Below are positions 16,467-24,828 of a stretch of DNA of 54,248 nucleotides, one piece after another. Position 1 is the first letter of the stretch; the number at the start of each line of letters is the position of its first letter. Source of the stretch: Verrucomicrobiaceae bacterium (GTDB taxonomy: Bacteria; Verrucomicrobiota; Verrucomicrobiia; Verrucomicrobiales; Verrucomicrobiaceae); contig JAGKWZ010000029.1 of assembly GCA_021151605.1 (NCBI GenBank), positions 1 to 54,248 of the forward strand. Direction: 5' to 3'. Made by a program: the position numbers and the translations under genes. The notes beneath the pieces were generated by a model, which was not told the origin of the DNA, searched no databases, and was given only the letters and a program-made list of their open reading frames with translations.

Positions 16467-17153
16467 TCAGGGCGCTTTCGCGGCTAGCTCAAAAAACATC
16501 ATGTGCTGCCAGGGCAGTCCATCGAATTCACGGGCGAGCTTCAAGCCGTTGGCGTTCATCTCTTTGGTGACTTGGGCCTTGGTCATCTTATGCTCGGCCT
16601 TGATGGGCACAGTGTCGTCTTCAGCGCGGAACTCCACGAGGCAGATCTGACCGCCGGGCTTCAGGGCTTTTTTCATGCCATCGAGCATTGGCACCGGATG
16701 GGAAAACTCATGATACACATCAACGAGCACGATGAGGTCGCAGGAGTTCGGTGGAAGCTTTGGGTCGTGGTATTCGCCGATGATGGGCACGATGTTGGTA
16801 ATGCCTTTTTCGTTCACGCGCTCGTTGAGCATGACGATCATCTCGGGCTGCACATCCACGGCATAGACCTTGCCAGTCGGGCCAACAGCTTCGGCAAAGG
16901 GGATGGTGTGGTAGCCATTGCCACTGCCCATGTCACAGACCGCCATCCCGGGCTTCAGATGCAGTTCTTCGCGCATCTTGGTAGTGCCCTCCTCACGCTC
17001 GCGCTTGTTGCGGATGAGCCAGTTCGCCCCCTGCCAGTGCATGGTCTGGGCGATGACGCGGCCCTGATATTCCGTCATCGCTGGCGGTGCCGCTGGCTGC
17101 TGACCAGTCGCCTGAGTGAGGCAAAGAAGAAGTAGGAAGGTGTGGCGTAGCAT
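16467..17153 (-). CDS. Class I SAM-dependent methyltransferase with N-terminal signal peptide
   Basis: The 228-residue protein has a Rossmann methyltransferase domain. Motif I is VCDMGSGNGYHTIPFAEAVG (near residues 75-93), followed by VYAVDVQPEMI with the acidic residue that binds the SAM ribose, and motif IV-like CDLIVLVDVYHEFSHPVPML. The first 18 or so residues (RHTFLLLLCLTQATGQ) look like a cleavable signal peptide, which is odd because SAM is cytoplasmic. Similar 'signal-bearing' methyltransferases occur in several Gram-negative groups; whether they are exported is unknown. The target is unknown. Confidence 0.85.
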   Translation of the reverse strand: MLRHTFLLLLCLTQATGQQPAAPPAMTEYQGRVIAQTMHWQGANWLIRNKREREEGTTKMREELHLKPGMAVCDMGSGNGYHTIPFAEAVGPTGKVYAVDVQPEMIVMLNERVNEKGITNIVPIIGEYHDPKLPPNSCDLIVLVDVYHEFSHPVPMLDGMKKALKPGGQICLVEFRAEDDTVPIKAEHKMTKAQVTKEMNANGLKLAREFDGLPWQHMMFFELAAKAP

Positions 17154-17217
17154 GGTGGTGGCATTAGAAACGATGCCACATGTGTGCTGCGATCAAAGAT
17201 CAGCGTGATTCGCTAGA

Positions 17218-17655
17218 TCAACGATATCCGTATGCCAGCGCCCAGTAGATGCCTTTTTCCTTCTTGGAGGTCACGGAAAAGACAATCGTGTACGTGCCGG
17301 TCTTCGGCGGATTCACCCTCATGCTGGCGAACATCTTGTCTGCCTTCGAGTCGATGGTGATCTCCTTATTTTTGTCATCATAGACCTTCAGCTCGAAGGT
17401 CACGTCTTCATTCGCACTGCCAAGCCAGAAAGCATATTCGTTACCCTTGAACATCTGGTGCTTGATCATGAGCTTCTGGCCGCTCTTGACCTCGCCATTC
17501 CAGTAGTCCTCACGGACAATGAAGCCCTGCTCCACGAAGGGCACCGCTGCCTCCATGGCAAAGCTGTGGGCATCATCCACCGTAGCGAATGCCGGTAGTG
17601 CGATGCTTGCCACAAGGGCAAGAGTGAAGGCGCGGGAACAGGAAAAGAGACGCAT
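17218..17655 (-). CDS. Secreted hypothetical protein
   Basis: The start is placed at the ATG at 17655, giving 145 residues with a signal peptide (SRAFTLALVASIALPAFA). The mature part is beta-rich, with FELKVYDDKNKEITIDSKA and a closing PPKTGTYTIVFSVTSKKEKGIYWALAYGYR. This resembles small pre-peptidase C-terminal-like beta-sandwich domains that bind or stabilise at the surface. It lies 37 nt downstream of the next gene on the same strand and probably shares its transcript. The function is unknown. Confidence 0.75.
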   Translation of the reverse strand: MRLFSCSRAFTLALVASIALPAFATVDDAHSFAMEAAVPFVEQGFIVREDYWNGEVKSGQKLMIKHQMFKGNEYAFWLGSANEDVTFELKVYDDKNKEITIDSKADKMFASMRVNPPKTGTYTIVFSVTSKKEKGIYWALAYGYR

Positions 17656-17692
17656 GGCGTTTGTAGGCGGAGGGTTTGCCGAAAAGGGCGGA

Positions 17693-18517
17693 TTACTTCG
17701 CGGCTGTGATGCCAGACAGCAGCGTGTCACAGGTCTTGCCGATGTCGCGCACGGCATCCTTGGTGAAGCCATCGACGGCGCCTTCCATCTTGCCGAGAAT
17801 GTCTTTGAGCCCCTTGGAGATGTCGGAGACATTGCCATGCTCCTTCACACTGGAGCCCATTTTGCCGATGGTAGAGATGAAGTGCTCGACGAGCATCGGT
17901 TGATTGAGCAGTTCGGCGCGGTCGGGGTTGAAGTTCTTCGAAACCACCGAGGTCACGCTGGCGGTGCCGCGCAGCCAGCCGCCCATGCTGACGCATTGGG
18001 AAAGATCGGCGTCCTTCATCTGCTCCATCGTGTCTCGCACAGTCTTTTGGGTCTGGTCGAATTCTTTGCGGATGGAGGCCCAGTCACCTTTGTCGGCGGC
18101 GTCCAGGATGGCCTGGGCGTGTGGACGAACGGATTTGATCAATCCAAGAGCGGTAGCGAGGTCGATCACATCGCGACCGATGTCTTTGACGGTTTCTTTG
18201 TCCTCGGCCTGCACGGCGACGAAGCCCTCAGCCACGGTCATGCCAAACTGAAGTGCCAGCTTGGTGCGGTCTCCCGTCTTCGGAAAGTCGATCTCGCGGA
18301 GTTCCTGCTGCCAGTTGGGTTCGCCGAGTTTGTCCAGCACGCTGAATACCTCACTGGGCACAGGCACGACGACGTCATCCACAACTTGGCCGGGGAAGGC
18401 CTGGGGATCGAATTCCTGCACACCAGCTTTGGCCGCCTGAGCTTGTGCTGTGTGGATGGAAACGAGACCGGAAGTGACCGTGAGCACCGTGAGGAGGTGA
18501 AAAAAGGAGCGTTTCAT
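17693..18517 (-). CDS. Secreted hypothetical protein (helical)
   Basis: The ATG at 18517 gives 274 residues with a signal peptide (SFFHLLTVLTVTSGLVSI...AQA). The mature sequence is mostly helical and soluble, with repeated amphipathic stretches (VKDIGRDVIDLATALGLIKS, KGLKDILGKMEGAVDGFTKD) and two Cys (SQCVSMGGW; GKTCDTLL). I recognise no family. It is the first gene of a probable two-gene unit with the smaller secreted protein downstream, and is divergent from the ThiF-like gene. Confidence 0.75.
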   Translation of the reverse strand: MKRSFFHLLTVLTVTSGLVSIHTAQAQAAKAGVQEFDPQAFPGQVVDDVVVPVPSEVFSVLDKLGEPNWQQELREIDFPKTGDRTKLALQFGMTVAEGFVAVQAEDKETVKDIGRDVIDLATALGLIKSVRPHAQAILDAADKGDWASIRKEFDQTQKTVRDTMEQMKDADLSQCVSMGGWLRGTASVTSVVSKNFNPDRAELLNQPMLVEHFISTIGKMGSSVKEHGNVSDISKGLKDILGKMEGAVDGFTKDAVRDIGKTCDTLLSGITAAK

Positions 18518-18609
18518 GTATGACTTAACAAAGCGTCGTTTACCTGGAGAGGCAACCGGTTTGACGGCAACGCAACATCCATCCATGTCGCAGCGTTGAC
18601 CGACCGCTC

Positions 18610-19362
18610 ATGCTCCCTGAACTCACCGATACCGACCGCTCCCTCTACGAATGGCAGATGTGGGTACCTGGAGTTGGTGAAGAGGGGCAGCGAAAACTCA
18701 AAGGCGCTTCGGTCCTTATTTCGCGAGCTGGTGGGTTGGGTGGGCTTGTGGCCTTGGAATTGGCCGCAGCGGGTGTCGGCAGGCTCGTGCTCGCCCATGG
18801 TGGGCGTTTGAAGCTGGCAGATCTGAACCGGCAGCTTTTGCAAACGCGCGACCATGTCGGCGAAGTGCGCATGGAGTCCATCAAGAAGCGGCTGAAGGAT
18901 CTGAATCCCGACTGTGACATCGTCGGAGTGGCAGAAAACGCTTCCGTCGAGAATGCCGATGCCCTCGTGGCCCAGGCCGACCTCGTGGTGGATGCTGCGC
19001 CGCTCTTTCAGGAGCGTCTGGCACTGAATGCAGCCGCCCGCCGTGCTGGCAAACCCATGGTCGAATGCGCCATGCACACCCTGGAGGCCAGTGTGACCAC
19101 CTTCATTCCCGGACGTACCGGCTGCCTGGCCTGCTATGTCCCGGAGGTGCCGGTGACCTGGACGCGCCAGTTCCCCGTCTTTGGGGCTGTATCTGGCACC
19201 GCTGCCTGCATCGGGGCCATGGAGGTGATCAAACTCATCACCGGCATCGGTGACCCGTTGGCGGGAGAAATGCTCTGCATGGATCTGGGTCGCATGGCCT
19301 TTCGACGGGTCAAACTCCCCCGCCGGGAGGACTGTGAGGTCTGCGGAACTTTCAGAGTCTGA
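18610..19362 (+). CDS. ThiF/MoeB/HesA-family E1-like adenylyltransferase
   Basis: The 250-residue protein has the E1-like fold: a glycine-rich nucleotide loop RAGGLGG (39-45), the DLNRQLLQ motif (71-78) that contains the catalytic Arg, and two CxxC zinc pairs (GCLACY and DCEVCG). Family members adenylate the C-terminal Gly of a ubiquitin-like sulfur carrier such as ThiS or MoaD. The aspartate of the usual HxGDxV motif is absent (AHGGRLKL here), which is a divergence worth noting. No ThiS, MoaD or thi/moa genes are nearby, so the partner is unknown. The polyprenyl synthase gene starts 121 nt downstream. Confidence 0.88.
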   Translation: MLPELTDTDRSLYEWQMWVPGVGEEGQRKLKGASVLISRAGGLGGLVALELAAAGVGRLVLAHGGRLKLADLNRQLLQTRDHVGEVRMESIKKRLKDLNPDCDIVGVAENASVENADALVAQADLVVDAAPLFQERLALNAAARRAGKPMVECAMHTLEASVTTFIPGRTGCLACYVPEVPVTWTRQFPVFGAVSGTAACIGAMEVIKLITGIGDPLAGEMLCMDLGRMAFRRVKLPRREDCEVCGTFRV

Positions 19363-19483
19363 TGCGGCGGGTGAAAGTACGTCCATTCATTCCTTGAAGC
19401 TCGTATTTGACGGAGAAATCACACTGCGCGACTGGAAAGCCAGCCGGGGTGATCATTCACCACCCCACTTCCGCCACGAGACG

Positions 19484-20500
19484 ATGACCGCCACGCCGCC
19501 ACCCACCGCCAATGCTCCTGTGTTTCCTTTCGAGTTAATTCGCGAGGATCTACAGGCCGTAGAGGCCGCCATCCGCGATCAGGCCAAGGCCTTTGATCCC
19601 GCCGTCGAGGGATATGTGGCGTATGTCTGCCAGACGGCGGGAAAACGCATCCGCCCAGCGCTCGCCCTGATGGCTGGTGGAGCCACGGGTGGAAAAAATG
19701 CCCACCACACTCGCCTTTCGGTGATCTTGGAACTCGTCCACATCGCCTCCCTCGTTCATGACGACATTATGGACGGTGCCGCCACCCGGCGCGGGATGCC
19801 CACCGCTGCTGCAAAGTGGGGCCACTCGCTCAGCGTGTTGCTCGGTGACGCTCTCTTTGCCTACGCGCTGGAACTGGCCACCGATTTCGAGGATGTGGAG
19901 GTCTGCCGCCAGATCGCCAGGGCTTCGCGTGATGTTTGCAGCGGGGAGATCCTACAGACGCAGCGCCGCTTCGACCTGAATCTCTCGGTGCCGGACTACC
20001 TGAAGATGATCGAGATGAAAACAGCGGCACTCTTTGCCGCTGCCGCCGGACTCGGTGCCCGTCTCAATGGCGTGCCTCAAAACGTGCAAGATGCACTCCA
20101 CGGCTTCGGCATGAAGCTCGGCACCGTGTATCAGATCTACGATGACTGCCTCGATCTCGTCGGTGACGAAAAGAAAGTTGGCAAGACCCTCCGCACCGAC
20201 CTCATCAAAGGCAAGCTCACTCTGCCCATCCTTTATCTCCTCATGGATGCCACAGACGCGCAGAAGCAGAAGCTGAATAAAATGCTGCTCCAGGGTGAAC
20301 CGATGGACACCTCGATCCTCGCCGGTATCGCCGATTACGAGGGAGCCATCGAACGCGCGGTGAAATTTGCCCAAGCAATGCTCGATGATGCTGTCGCGGA
20401 CCTCGTCTGCCTGGCAGAATCACCTTACAAGACCGCGTTTGTTGAGATCGCCGCCTATCTTCGCGGCCTTCTCGCAAATTGCATCGTCCTTTCGCACTGA
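19484..20500 (+). CDS. Polyprenyl (geranylgeranyl/octaprenyl) diphosphate synthase
   Basis: Starting at the ATG at 19484 the protein is 338 residues. It carries both aspartate-rich motifs of trans-isoprenyl synthases, DDIMD (93-97) and DDCLD (220-224), along with AGKRIRPAL and MKTAALFAAAAGLGA. It condenses isopentenyl diphosphate with an allylic diphosphate using Mg2+, most likely making the side chain of menaquinone or ubiquinone. Product length cannot be read reliably from sequence. Its stop codon abuts the stop codon of the convergent Cys-rich gene within a TGATCA palindrome (20498-20503). Confidence 0.93.
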   Translation: MTATPPPTANAPVFPFELIREDLQAVEAAIRDQAKAFDPAVEGYVAYVCQTAGKRIRPALALMAGGATGGKNAHHTRLSVILELVHIASLVHDDIMDGAATRRGMPTAAAKWGHSLSVLLGDALFAYALELATDFEDVEVCRQIARASRDVCSGEILQTQRRFDLNLSVPDYLKMIEMKTAALFAAAAGLGARLNGVPQNVQDALHGFGMKLGTVYQIYDDCLDLVGDEKKVGKTLRTDLIKGKLTLPILYLLMDATDAQKQKLNKMLLQGEPMDTSILAGIADYEGAIERAVKFAQAMLDDAVADLVCLAESPYKTAFVEIAAYLRGLLANCIVLSH

Positions 20501-20653
20501 TCACTCCCCAGCTTCAGGCAGAGGGCAGGGCTTCGATTCTTCTTCAAACTCACCCGCGCAGCAGGAGCCTCGGGCGATATAGCAGTCGTCGCAGATCTGC
20601 TGATCTGCGACGAGTGTCGCCTCAGGCGCACCGCAAAAATCACAGGGCTTCAT
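20501..20653 (-). CDS. Small Cys-rich (zinc-ribbon-like) protein
   Basis: The 50-residue protein starts KPCDFCGAPEATLVADQQICDDCY and holds two CxxC pairs (4/7 and 21/24) plus a CC pair and a further Cys, so it is probably a zinc-binding knuckle. Its ATG at 20653 lies inside the last codons of hldD (14-nt overlap), which implies translational coupling. The length, the spaced cysteines and the tight overlap make it a credible gene. The function is unknown; it could be a regulatory or chaperone-like zinc ribbon. Confidence 0.65.
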   Translation of the reverse strand: MKPCDFCGAPEATLVADQQICDDCYIARGSCCAGEFEEESKPCPLPEAGE

Positions 20654-21647
20654 CGCCGAGACGTTTGTCGCCAGTGAGGTAACCCTGCACGTAGTCACGA
20701 ACGGCGTCGCTCAGGGTGAAAAGTGGTTCCGCATAGCCTGACTGACGCAGCCGGGCGATGTCCGCACAGGTGTAGTATTGATACTTCGCCTTCAGATGCT
20801 CGGGCATCGGCACGAACTCGATATTCGGCTCTTTGCCAATTGCGGCAAAGATGGCGGTGACGAGCTGCACCCAGGTATTTGCCTCGCCAGAGCCGAGATT
20901 GTACAAACCACCCACCTGCGGATCGGAGGCGAGGTGGAGGGTCATTTTGATGGCGTCCTTTACGTAAAGGAAGTCGCGCATCTGCTCGCCATCTTTGTAG
21001 TCGGGACGGTCGGACTTGAAGAGCTGCACCTTGCCGGTTTGCAGGATCTGGCCGTAGGCTTTGTGGACCACACTACGCATGTCCGCCTTGTGGTCCTCGT
21101 TCGGGCCATAGACGTTGAAATACTTCATGCCAACGATGCGCTGCGCCATGCCCGTGCGCTTCGCATGCAGGTCAAAGAGGTGCTTCGAGTAGCCATACAT
21201 GTTCAGTGGACGCAGACGGTGAAGGTCCGTCATCGTGTCGTCCATACCCAGGGAGCCATCCCCATAAGTGGCAGCGGAGGAGGCATAAACGAAGCGGCTG
21301 TCTTTGCTCAGCGACCACTCAGCGAGCACTTTCGTGAACTCGTAATTGTTCCGCATCAGGTAGTCGGCGTCCTTCTCCGTCGTGGCGGAGCAGGCACCGA
21401 GATGCAAAATGACATCAAATTTGCCCAGCGACTCCGGATTAGTGCGCACGCGCTGCTCCAGATCACCGCCATCAATGTAGTCATGAAACTTGAGAGGCAC
21501 GAGGTTGCGCCACTTTTCATCCGTGCAAAGGCGGTCACTGACCACGATGTTCTCGCAACCACGGCGGTTGAGTTCCCACACGAGGGCGCTGCCGATGAAT
21601 CCGGCACCGCCGGTGACGAGGATGCGGCTGTCTGTAGATCTGAGCAT
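20640..21647 (-). CDS. hldD: ADP-L-glycero-D-manno-heptose 6-epimerase
   Basis: From the ATG at 21647 the protein is 335 residues and begins with the NAD(P)-binding TGGAGFIGS. It contains KFDVILHLGACSATTEKDADYLMRNN, the YGYSKHLFD active-site Tyr/Lys pair, and VGMKYFNVYGPNEDHKADMRSVVHK, the specific signature of HldD (RfaD). The enzyme makes the heptose donor of lipopolysaccharide inner core, indicating a Gram-negative outer membrane with LPS. It is followed by an overlapping small Cys-rich gene. No other heptose-pathway gene is nearby. Confidence 0.95.
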   Translation of the reverse strand: MLRSTDSRILVTGGAGFIGSALVWELNRRGCENIVVSDRLCTDEKWRNLVPLKFHDYIDGGDLEQRVRTNPESLGKFDVILHLGACSATTEKDADYLMRNNYEFTKVLAEWSLSKDSRFVYASSAATYGDGSLGMDDTMTDLHRLRPLNMYGYSKHLFDLHAKRTGMAQRIVGMKYFNVYGPNEDHKADMRSVVHKAYGQILQTGKVQLFKSDRPDYKDGEQMRDFLYVKDAIKMTLHLASDPQVGGLYNLGSGEANTWVQLVTAIFAAIGKEPNIEFVPMPEHLKAKYQYYTCADIARLRQSGYAEPLFTLSDAVRDYVQGYLTGDKRLGDEAL

Positions 21648-21775
21648 CCGTGCCGGTAGCGAGGCGGTGGAAAACGTCAAATCTCCACAAAGAATCATCA
21701 TAAAGATGCCTTTCTCCTTGCACGATGCTTATTGCGCCCCAATATCCGGCCCGCTTCCAACCTTGGGAGCAGTTT

Positions 21776-21852
21776 CGGGGCGTAGCTCAGCCTGGTAGAG
21801 CGCTTGCTTTGGGAGCAAGAAGTCGTGAGTTCGAATCTCGCCGCCCCGACCA
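21776..21852 (+). tRNA. tRNA-Pro (anticodon TGG)
   Basis: The 77-nt gene folds as a cloverleaf. The acceptor stem CGGGGCG (21776-21782) pairs with CGCCCCG (21842-21848). The D-arm contains GTAGCTCAGCCTGGTAGAGC. The anticodon stem CTTGC/GCAAG encloses TTTGGGA with anticodon TGG, and the T-loop is GTTCGAATC. The discriminator A and CCA (21850-21852) are encoded. It reads the CCN proline codons. Confidence 0.97.
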
Positions 21853-21966
21853 CCATGAGACCAAAAATTGGTCAATGATCTGGTCTTGGTCGATACCAGT
21901 CCTCGGCTAGCCTCAAGGCACGAGCATTTCAGCCCCATGGAAGTGCTGAACTCCATCCTACCGCAC

Positions 21967-21997
21967 AAAAAAGGCGCGGTTCAGGAGAACCGCGCCT
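21967..21997 (-). terminator. Rho-independent terminator after the ferredoxin gene
   Basis: A 10-bp GC-rich stem, GGCGCGGTTC (21973-21982) with GAACCGCGCC (21987-21996) and a 4-nt loop, is followed on the minus strand by six T. It lies 29 nt beyond the ferredoxin stop. Confidence 0.92.
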
Positions 21998-22025
21998 CGG
22001 GTAAAGTATCTATTGCAGAGCTGAA

Positions 22026-22262
22026 TCAGTCAGCACCATCACGACCGATGGCTTCCACTGGGCAACCAGTCAGAGCCTCTTCGCAGAGTTTGACCTCTTC
22101 ATCGTTCTCAGGCTGCTTGTAGAGGTAGGAATGTCCTCCGTCGTCGTCACGCTTGAAATTGGCGGGGGCTGTTTCACGGCACAGATCGCAGTCGATGCAT
22201 TGATCGTCCACGTAATAGGCACCATCCACGTTCTGGGAGTATTTGTTTGCTGCGTCAGCCAT
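22026..22262 (-). CDS. 4Fe-4S ferredoxin
   Basis: From the ATG at 22262 the protein has 78 residues. It carries a single [4Fe-4S] motif, Cys22-x2-Cys25-x2-Cys28 (QCIDCDLCRETAP), with the fourth ligand Cys67 in TGCPVEAI; Cys60 could form a disulfide. The PANF...SYLYKQP stretch is typical of one-cluster ferredoxins common in Verrucomicrobiota and Bacteroidota. It is a cytoplasmic electron carrier whose partner is not in the window. It is a single gene with a strong terminator. Confidence 0.92.
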   Translation of the reverse strand: MADAANKYSQNVDGAYYVDDQCIDCDLCRETAPANFKRDDDGGHSYLYKQPENDEEVKLCEEALTGCPVEAIGRDGAD

Positions 22263-22417
22263 TGTCTTGATGAAGTCGGGGGTTCGGGGGGCCGCGATAG
22301 TAGTTCCCGGCCCTCCGGTTTCAATCTCTTTTTCCTGCCAGAGCGGTCGATACGCAAAGCTTATGGAGCACCCAAGAAATGAATTCCCGCCTGTCAGACA
22401 TTGTGTAGGCTCTGCGC

Positions 22418-23314
22418 ATGAATCCACCCAACCTCTCCCGCCGCCAGTTCGGAGGCCTTGCCAGTGTCAGTGCCATCGCAGCGATGTTGCAAACGCAGAT
22501 CGTAGCAGCTGACAAGGCCGCTGGAGGCAAGGTCCGCCACTCTGCATGCAAATGGTGCTACAAAGAGGTCCCTCTGGAGGACTTCTGCCTAGCGGCTAAG
22601 GAGATCGGCCTGGAGTCTGTCGAGCTGCTCGACCCGAAAGATTTCGCCACGGTGAAAAAACATGGCCTGCACTGTGCCATGGTGAGCTTTCCCACCATCG
22701 AAGGTCCCGGCGGCATGAAGATAGGCCCGATCCCAAAAGGCTGGAATCGCGTCGAGCATCACGATCTGCTTATACAGGCCTACGAACCGCTTTTGAAGCA
22801 ATCCGCCGAGGCCGGGTTCAAGCAAGTCATCTGCTTCAGTGGCAATCGAGAGGGCATGAGCGACGAGCAAGGCCTGGAAAACTGCGCCAAGGGCCTGCAG
22901 CGTCTGCTACCGCTATGCGAGAAGCTCGGCGTCACGCTGGTGATGGAGTTGCTCAACAGCAAAGTGAACCACCCTGACTACATGTGCGACCACAGTGCCT
23001 GGGGCGTCGCGTTGTGCAAAAAGCTCAGCTCACCACACTTCAAGCTGCTCTACGACATCTACCACATGCAGATCATGGAGGGCGATGTCATCGCCACGAT
23101 CCGCCGTGATCATGAGTTCTTTGCCCACTATCACACCGGCGGAGTCCCCGGCCGTGCAGAGATCGATGAGACCCAGGAGCTGAACTACCCTGCCATCATA
23201 AAAGCCATCCAGGAAACAGGCTACACTGGCTACCTTGGTCAGGAATTCATCCCCAAGCGCCCAGACAAGCTAGCCTCGCTAAAGCAAGGAGTGCAGATCT
23301 GCACGGTGTCATAA
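22418..23314 (+). CDS. Tat-exported sugar isomerase/epimerase-like TIM barrel (hydroxypyruvate-isomerase type)
   Basis: The 298-residue protein has an N-terminal twin-arginine signal (SRRQFGGLASVSAIAAML). A xylose-isomerase-like TIM barrel follows, with LVMELLNSKVNHPDYMCDH and KLLYDIYHMQIMEGD providing metal ligands, and a closing YTGYLGQEFIPKRPD. This matches the hydroxypyruvate isomerase (Hyi) branch, here with export as a folded protein. Verrucomicrobia and Planctomycetes carry many such Tat-dependent family members of unknown periplasmic role. The substrate is not known. Confidence 0.9.
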   Translation: MNPPNLSRRQFGGLASVSAIAAMLQTQIVAADKAAGGKVRHSACKWCYKEVPLEDFCLAAKEIGLESVELLDPKDFATVKKHGLHCAMVSFPTIEGPGGMKIGPIPKGWNRVEHHDLLIQAYEPLLKQSAEAGFKQVICFSGNREGMSDEQGLENCAKGLQRLLPLCEKLGVTLVMELLNSKVNHPDYMCDHSAWGVALCKKLSSPHFKLLYDIYHMQIMEGDVIATIRRDHEFFAHYHTGGVPGRAEIDETQELNYPAIIKAIQETGYTGYLGQEFIPKRPDKLASLKQGVQICTVS

Positions 23315-23460
23315 GCTGGCACCTGTGGGCTTGTGCTGTCCTCGCGGCTTTGTTGGAATCTCGCTTCGGCGGCACTGCGCCATGGTGTGATGGCCGCAGT
23401 CGTTGGGTGGGGTTTCACCCCATGGATGGACCAGCAATGTAGGCCCACTCTCGCTGGAAT
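23315..23460. other. Intergenic region
   Basis: This 146-nt stretch holds no convincing gene. Short open frames on both strands lack start sites and family features. No terminator is evident. Confidence 0.4.
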
Positions 23461-23667
23461 ATGAAAACCCAGCCCCCACCGGTAAATTCACCAGTGCCGC
23501 GCTTCAGTGTCGCTGAAGCACGTCAGCTCCTTGAGCTAGCGATCACCCAAGATAGGCCAACCTCCCAGGATTTCTCCATGCCCGAGACCTCGATCAAAAC
23601 GGGGGAAGTGGACTTCATCCTGCCACTCCAGGAGATCGCCCCGATGCTGATCGAACTGACGAGATGA
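23461..23667 (+). pseudogene. Small ORF ending in a CheB methylesterase-like C-terminal tail
   Basis: The 68-residue reading frame ends FSMPETSIKTGEVDFILPLQEIAPMLIEL. This closely follows the last 25-30 residues of CheB protein-glutamate methylesterases, where a MPxxAIxTGxVDFVLPxxEIAxxL block closes the catalytic domain. The rest of CheB (receiver domain, catalytic Ser/His/Asp) is absent, and no chemotaxis genes lie nearby. It is therefore best read as a remnant of a deleted cheB or as a small derived protein. It stops 3 nt before the earliest possible opcA start. Confidence 0.5.
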
Positions 23668-23670
23668 GAG

Positions 23671-24828
23671 TTGAAGCTTCACTCCGTGAATGTGAAGCCC
23701 GAAATCATGATCCAGAAGCCTGGGATCGGCAGTACTCCCGGGTTGTATGAACCAGCCAGCGCGTCATCTTTGACCACCATGATGATTTGTGAAGACACAC
23801 TCTCCCGCCTCGGTGCCGAAGTCCCACTCCCAAAGATCGACCGCGCCCTGAAGGAAATCTGGGCTGGCGACAACGCGAAGACGCGCTCCTCGCTCATCAA
23901 CTTTGCCATCTACTCGGAAAACCCGGAGTCTCTGGAGAGGAATAATGACTCCCTGGCGACGATCACGGCTGACCACTCCTGCCGGGCGCTACTGATCACC
24001 TGCCTGCCAAAGATGCACCCGCAGAGGGCGCGCGCCTGGATCAATGCACTCTGCCGCCCCTACCAGGGGAAGCAGGTGGTGTGCAGTGAGCAGATCAGCT
24101 TTCTACTGGAAGGTGGTGACGCAGCACAGGTGCAGAACATCGTCTTCGCCCATCTGGACTCGGATCTACCGCTCTTCGTGTGGTGGCAGGGTGCCCTGAC
24201 ACTGAATTTCGAGGAGCGTCTTTACTCCCGAATCCACACCCTCATCGTGGATAGCAGCGCCTGGGCACAGCCGCAGGTGGAGCTGGCGAGCCTGCTGGCG
24301 GCTAGGGCAGCGGCCAGCTTTGACGTGCGTGACCTGAGCTGGACGCGCAGCCACTTCCTGCGCACAGCGCTGGCGAGTTCATTTCAGGACGTGAAGGCTC
24401 GGGAGCATCTGACCATGATCGAGGCAGTGGAGATCACACATGCGGTAGGGCAGAAATGCTCTGCGCTGCTGTTGGCGGGCTGGATCGCCCAGCGGCTCAA
24501 AGCCGAGCTGGATGACTCAGTGCCGGGGCTTTCCTTCAAAAAGCCGGATGGAGCTGCATTGCGCGTGACTCTCGTCGAGTCGTCTGCCGAATGCGCCTTG
24601 TCGTCCCTGCGCATTTCCGCCCCATGCCTGGATCTCTCGATCACGCGTGAAGGCAGCTCTGCCTTTGTGCGTACCAGCGCCATCTGTGAGGGACACAGCC
24701 ATGAGGAAATGCTCCCCGCCGATGTGGTGAGCGATGCGGAACTCATCGGCGAACAGCTCAGCCGCGCGGGTGGAAACACCCACTTCCGCGCCGTGCTACC
24801 TCTGCTGGGGCAGATGCTCGCGCGCTGA
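23671..24828 (+). CDS. opcA: OpcA-like glucose-6-phosphate dehydrogenase assembly protein
   Basis: The frame encodes up to 385 residues. The recognisable OpcA domain begins near VPLPKIDRALKEIW and includes INFAIYSENPESLERNNDSLATITADHSCRALLI, SEQISFLLEGGDAAQVQNIVFAHLDSDLPLFVWWQG and HTLIVDSSAW. OpcA activates glucose-6-phosphate dehydrogenase in cyanobacteria and actinobacteria and links to the oxidative pentose phosphate pathway. No zwf gene is present in the window. The annotated start is a weak TTG; ATG codons at 23707 and 23779 are more credible, the last fitting the domain best. Its stop abuts the stop of the convergent sigma gene in a TGATCA palindrome (24826-24831). Confidence 0.88.
   Translation: MKLHSVNVKPEIMIQKPGIGSTPGLYEPASASSLTTMMICEDTLSRLGAEVPLPKIDRALKEIWAGDNAKTRSSLINFAIYSENPESLERNNDSLATITADHSCRALLITCLPKMHPQRARAWINALCRPYQGKQVVCSEQISFLLEGGDAAQVQNIVFAHLDSDLPLFVWWQGALTLNFEERLYSRIHTLIVDSSAWAQPQVELASLLAARAAASFDVRDLSWTRSHFLRTALASSFQDVKAREHLTMIEAVEITHAVGQKCSALLLAGWIAQRLKAELDDSVPGLSFKKPDGAALRVTLVESSAECALSSLRISAPCLDLSITREGSSAFVRTSAICEGHSHEEMLPADVVSDAELIGEQLSRAGGNTHFRAVLPLLGQMLAR

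Noticed and set aside
17693..18586. Start of the secreted helical protein at 18586
   Set aside because: The upstream 23 residues lack signal features, while the ATG at 18517 starts directly with a good signal peptide.
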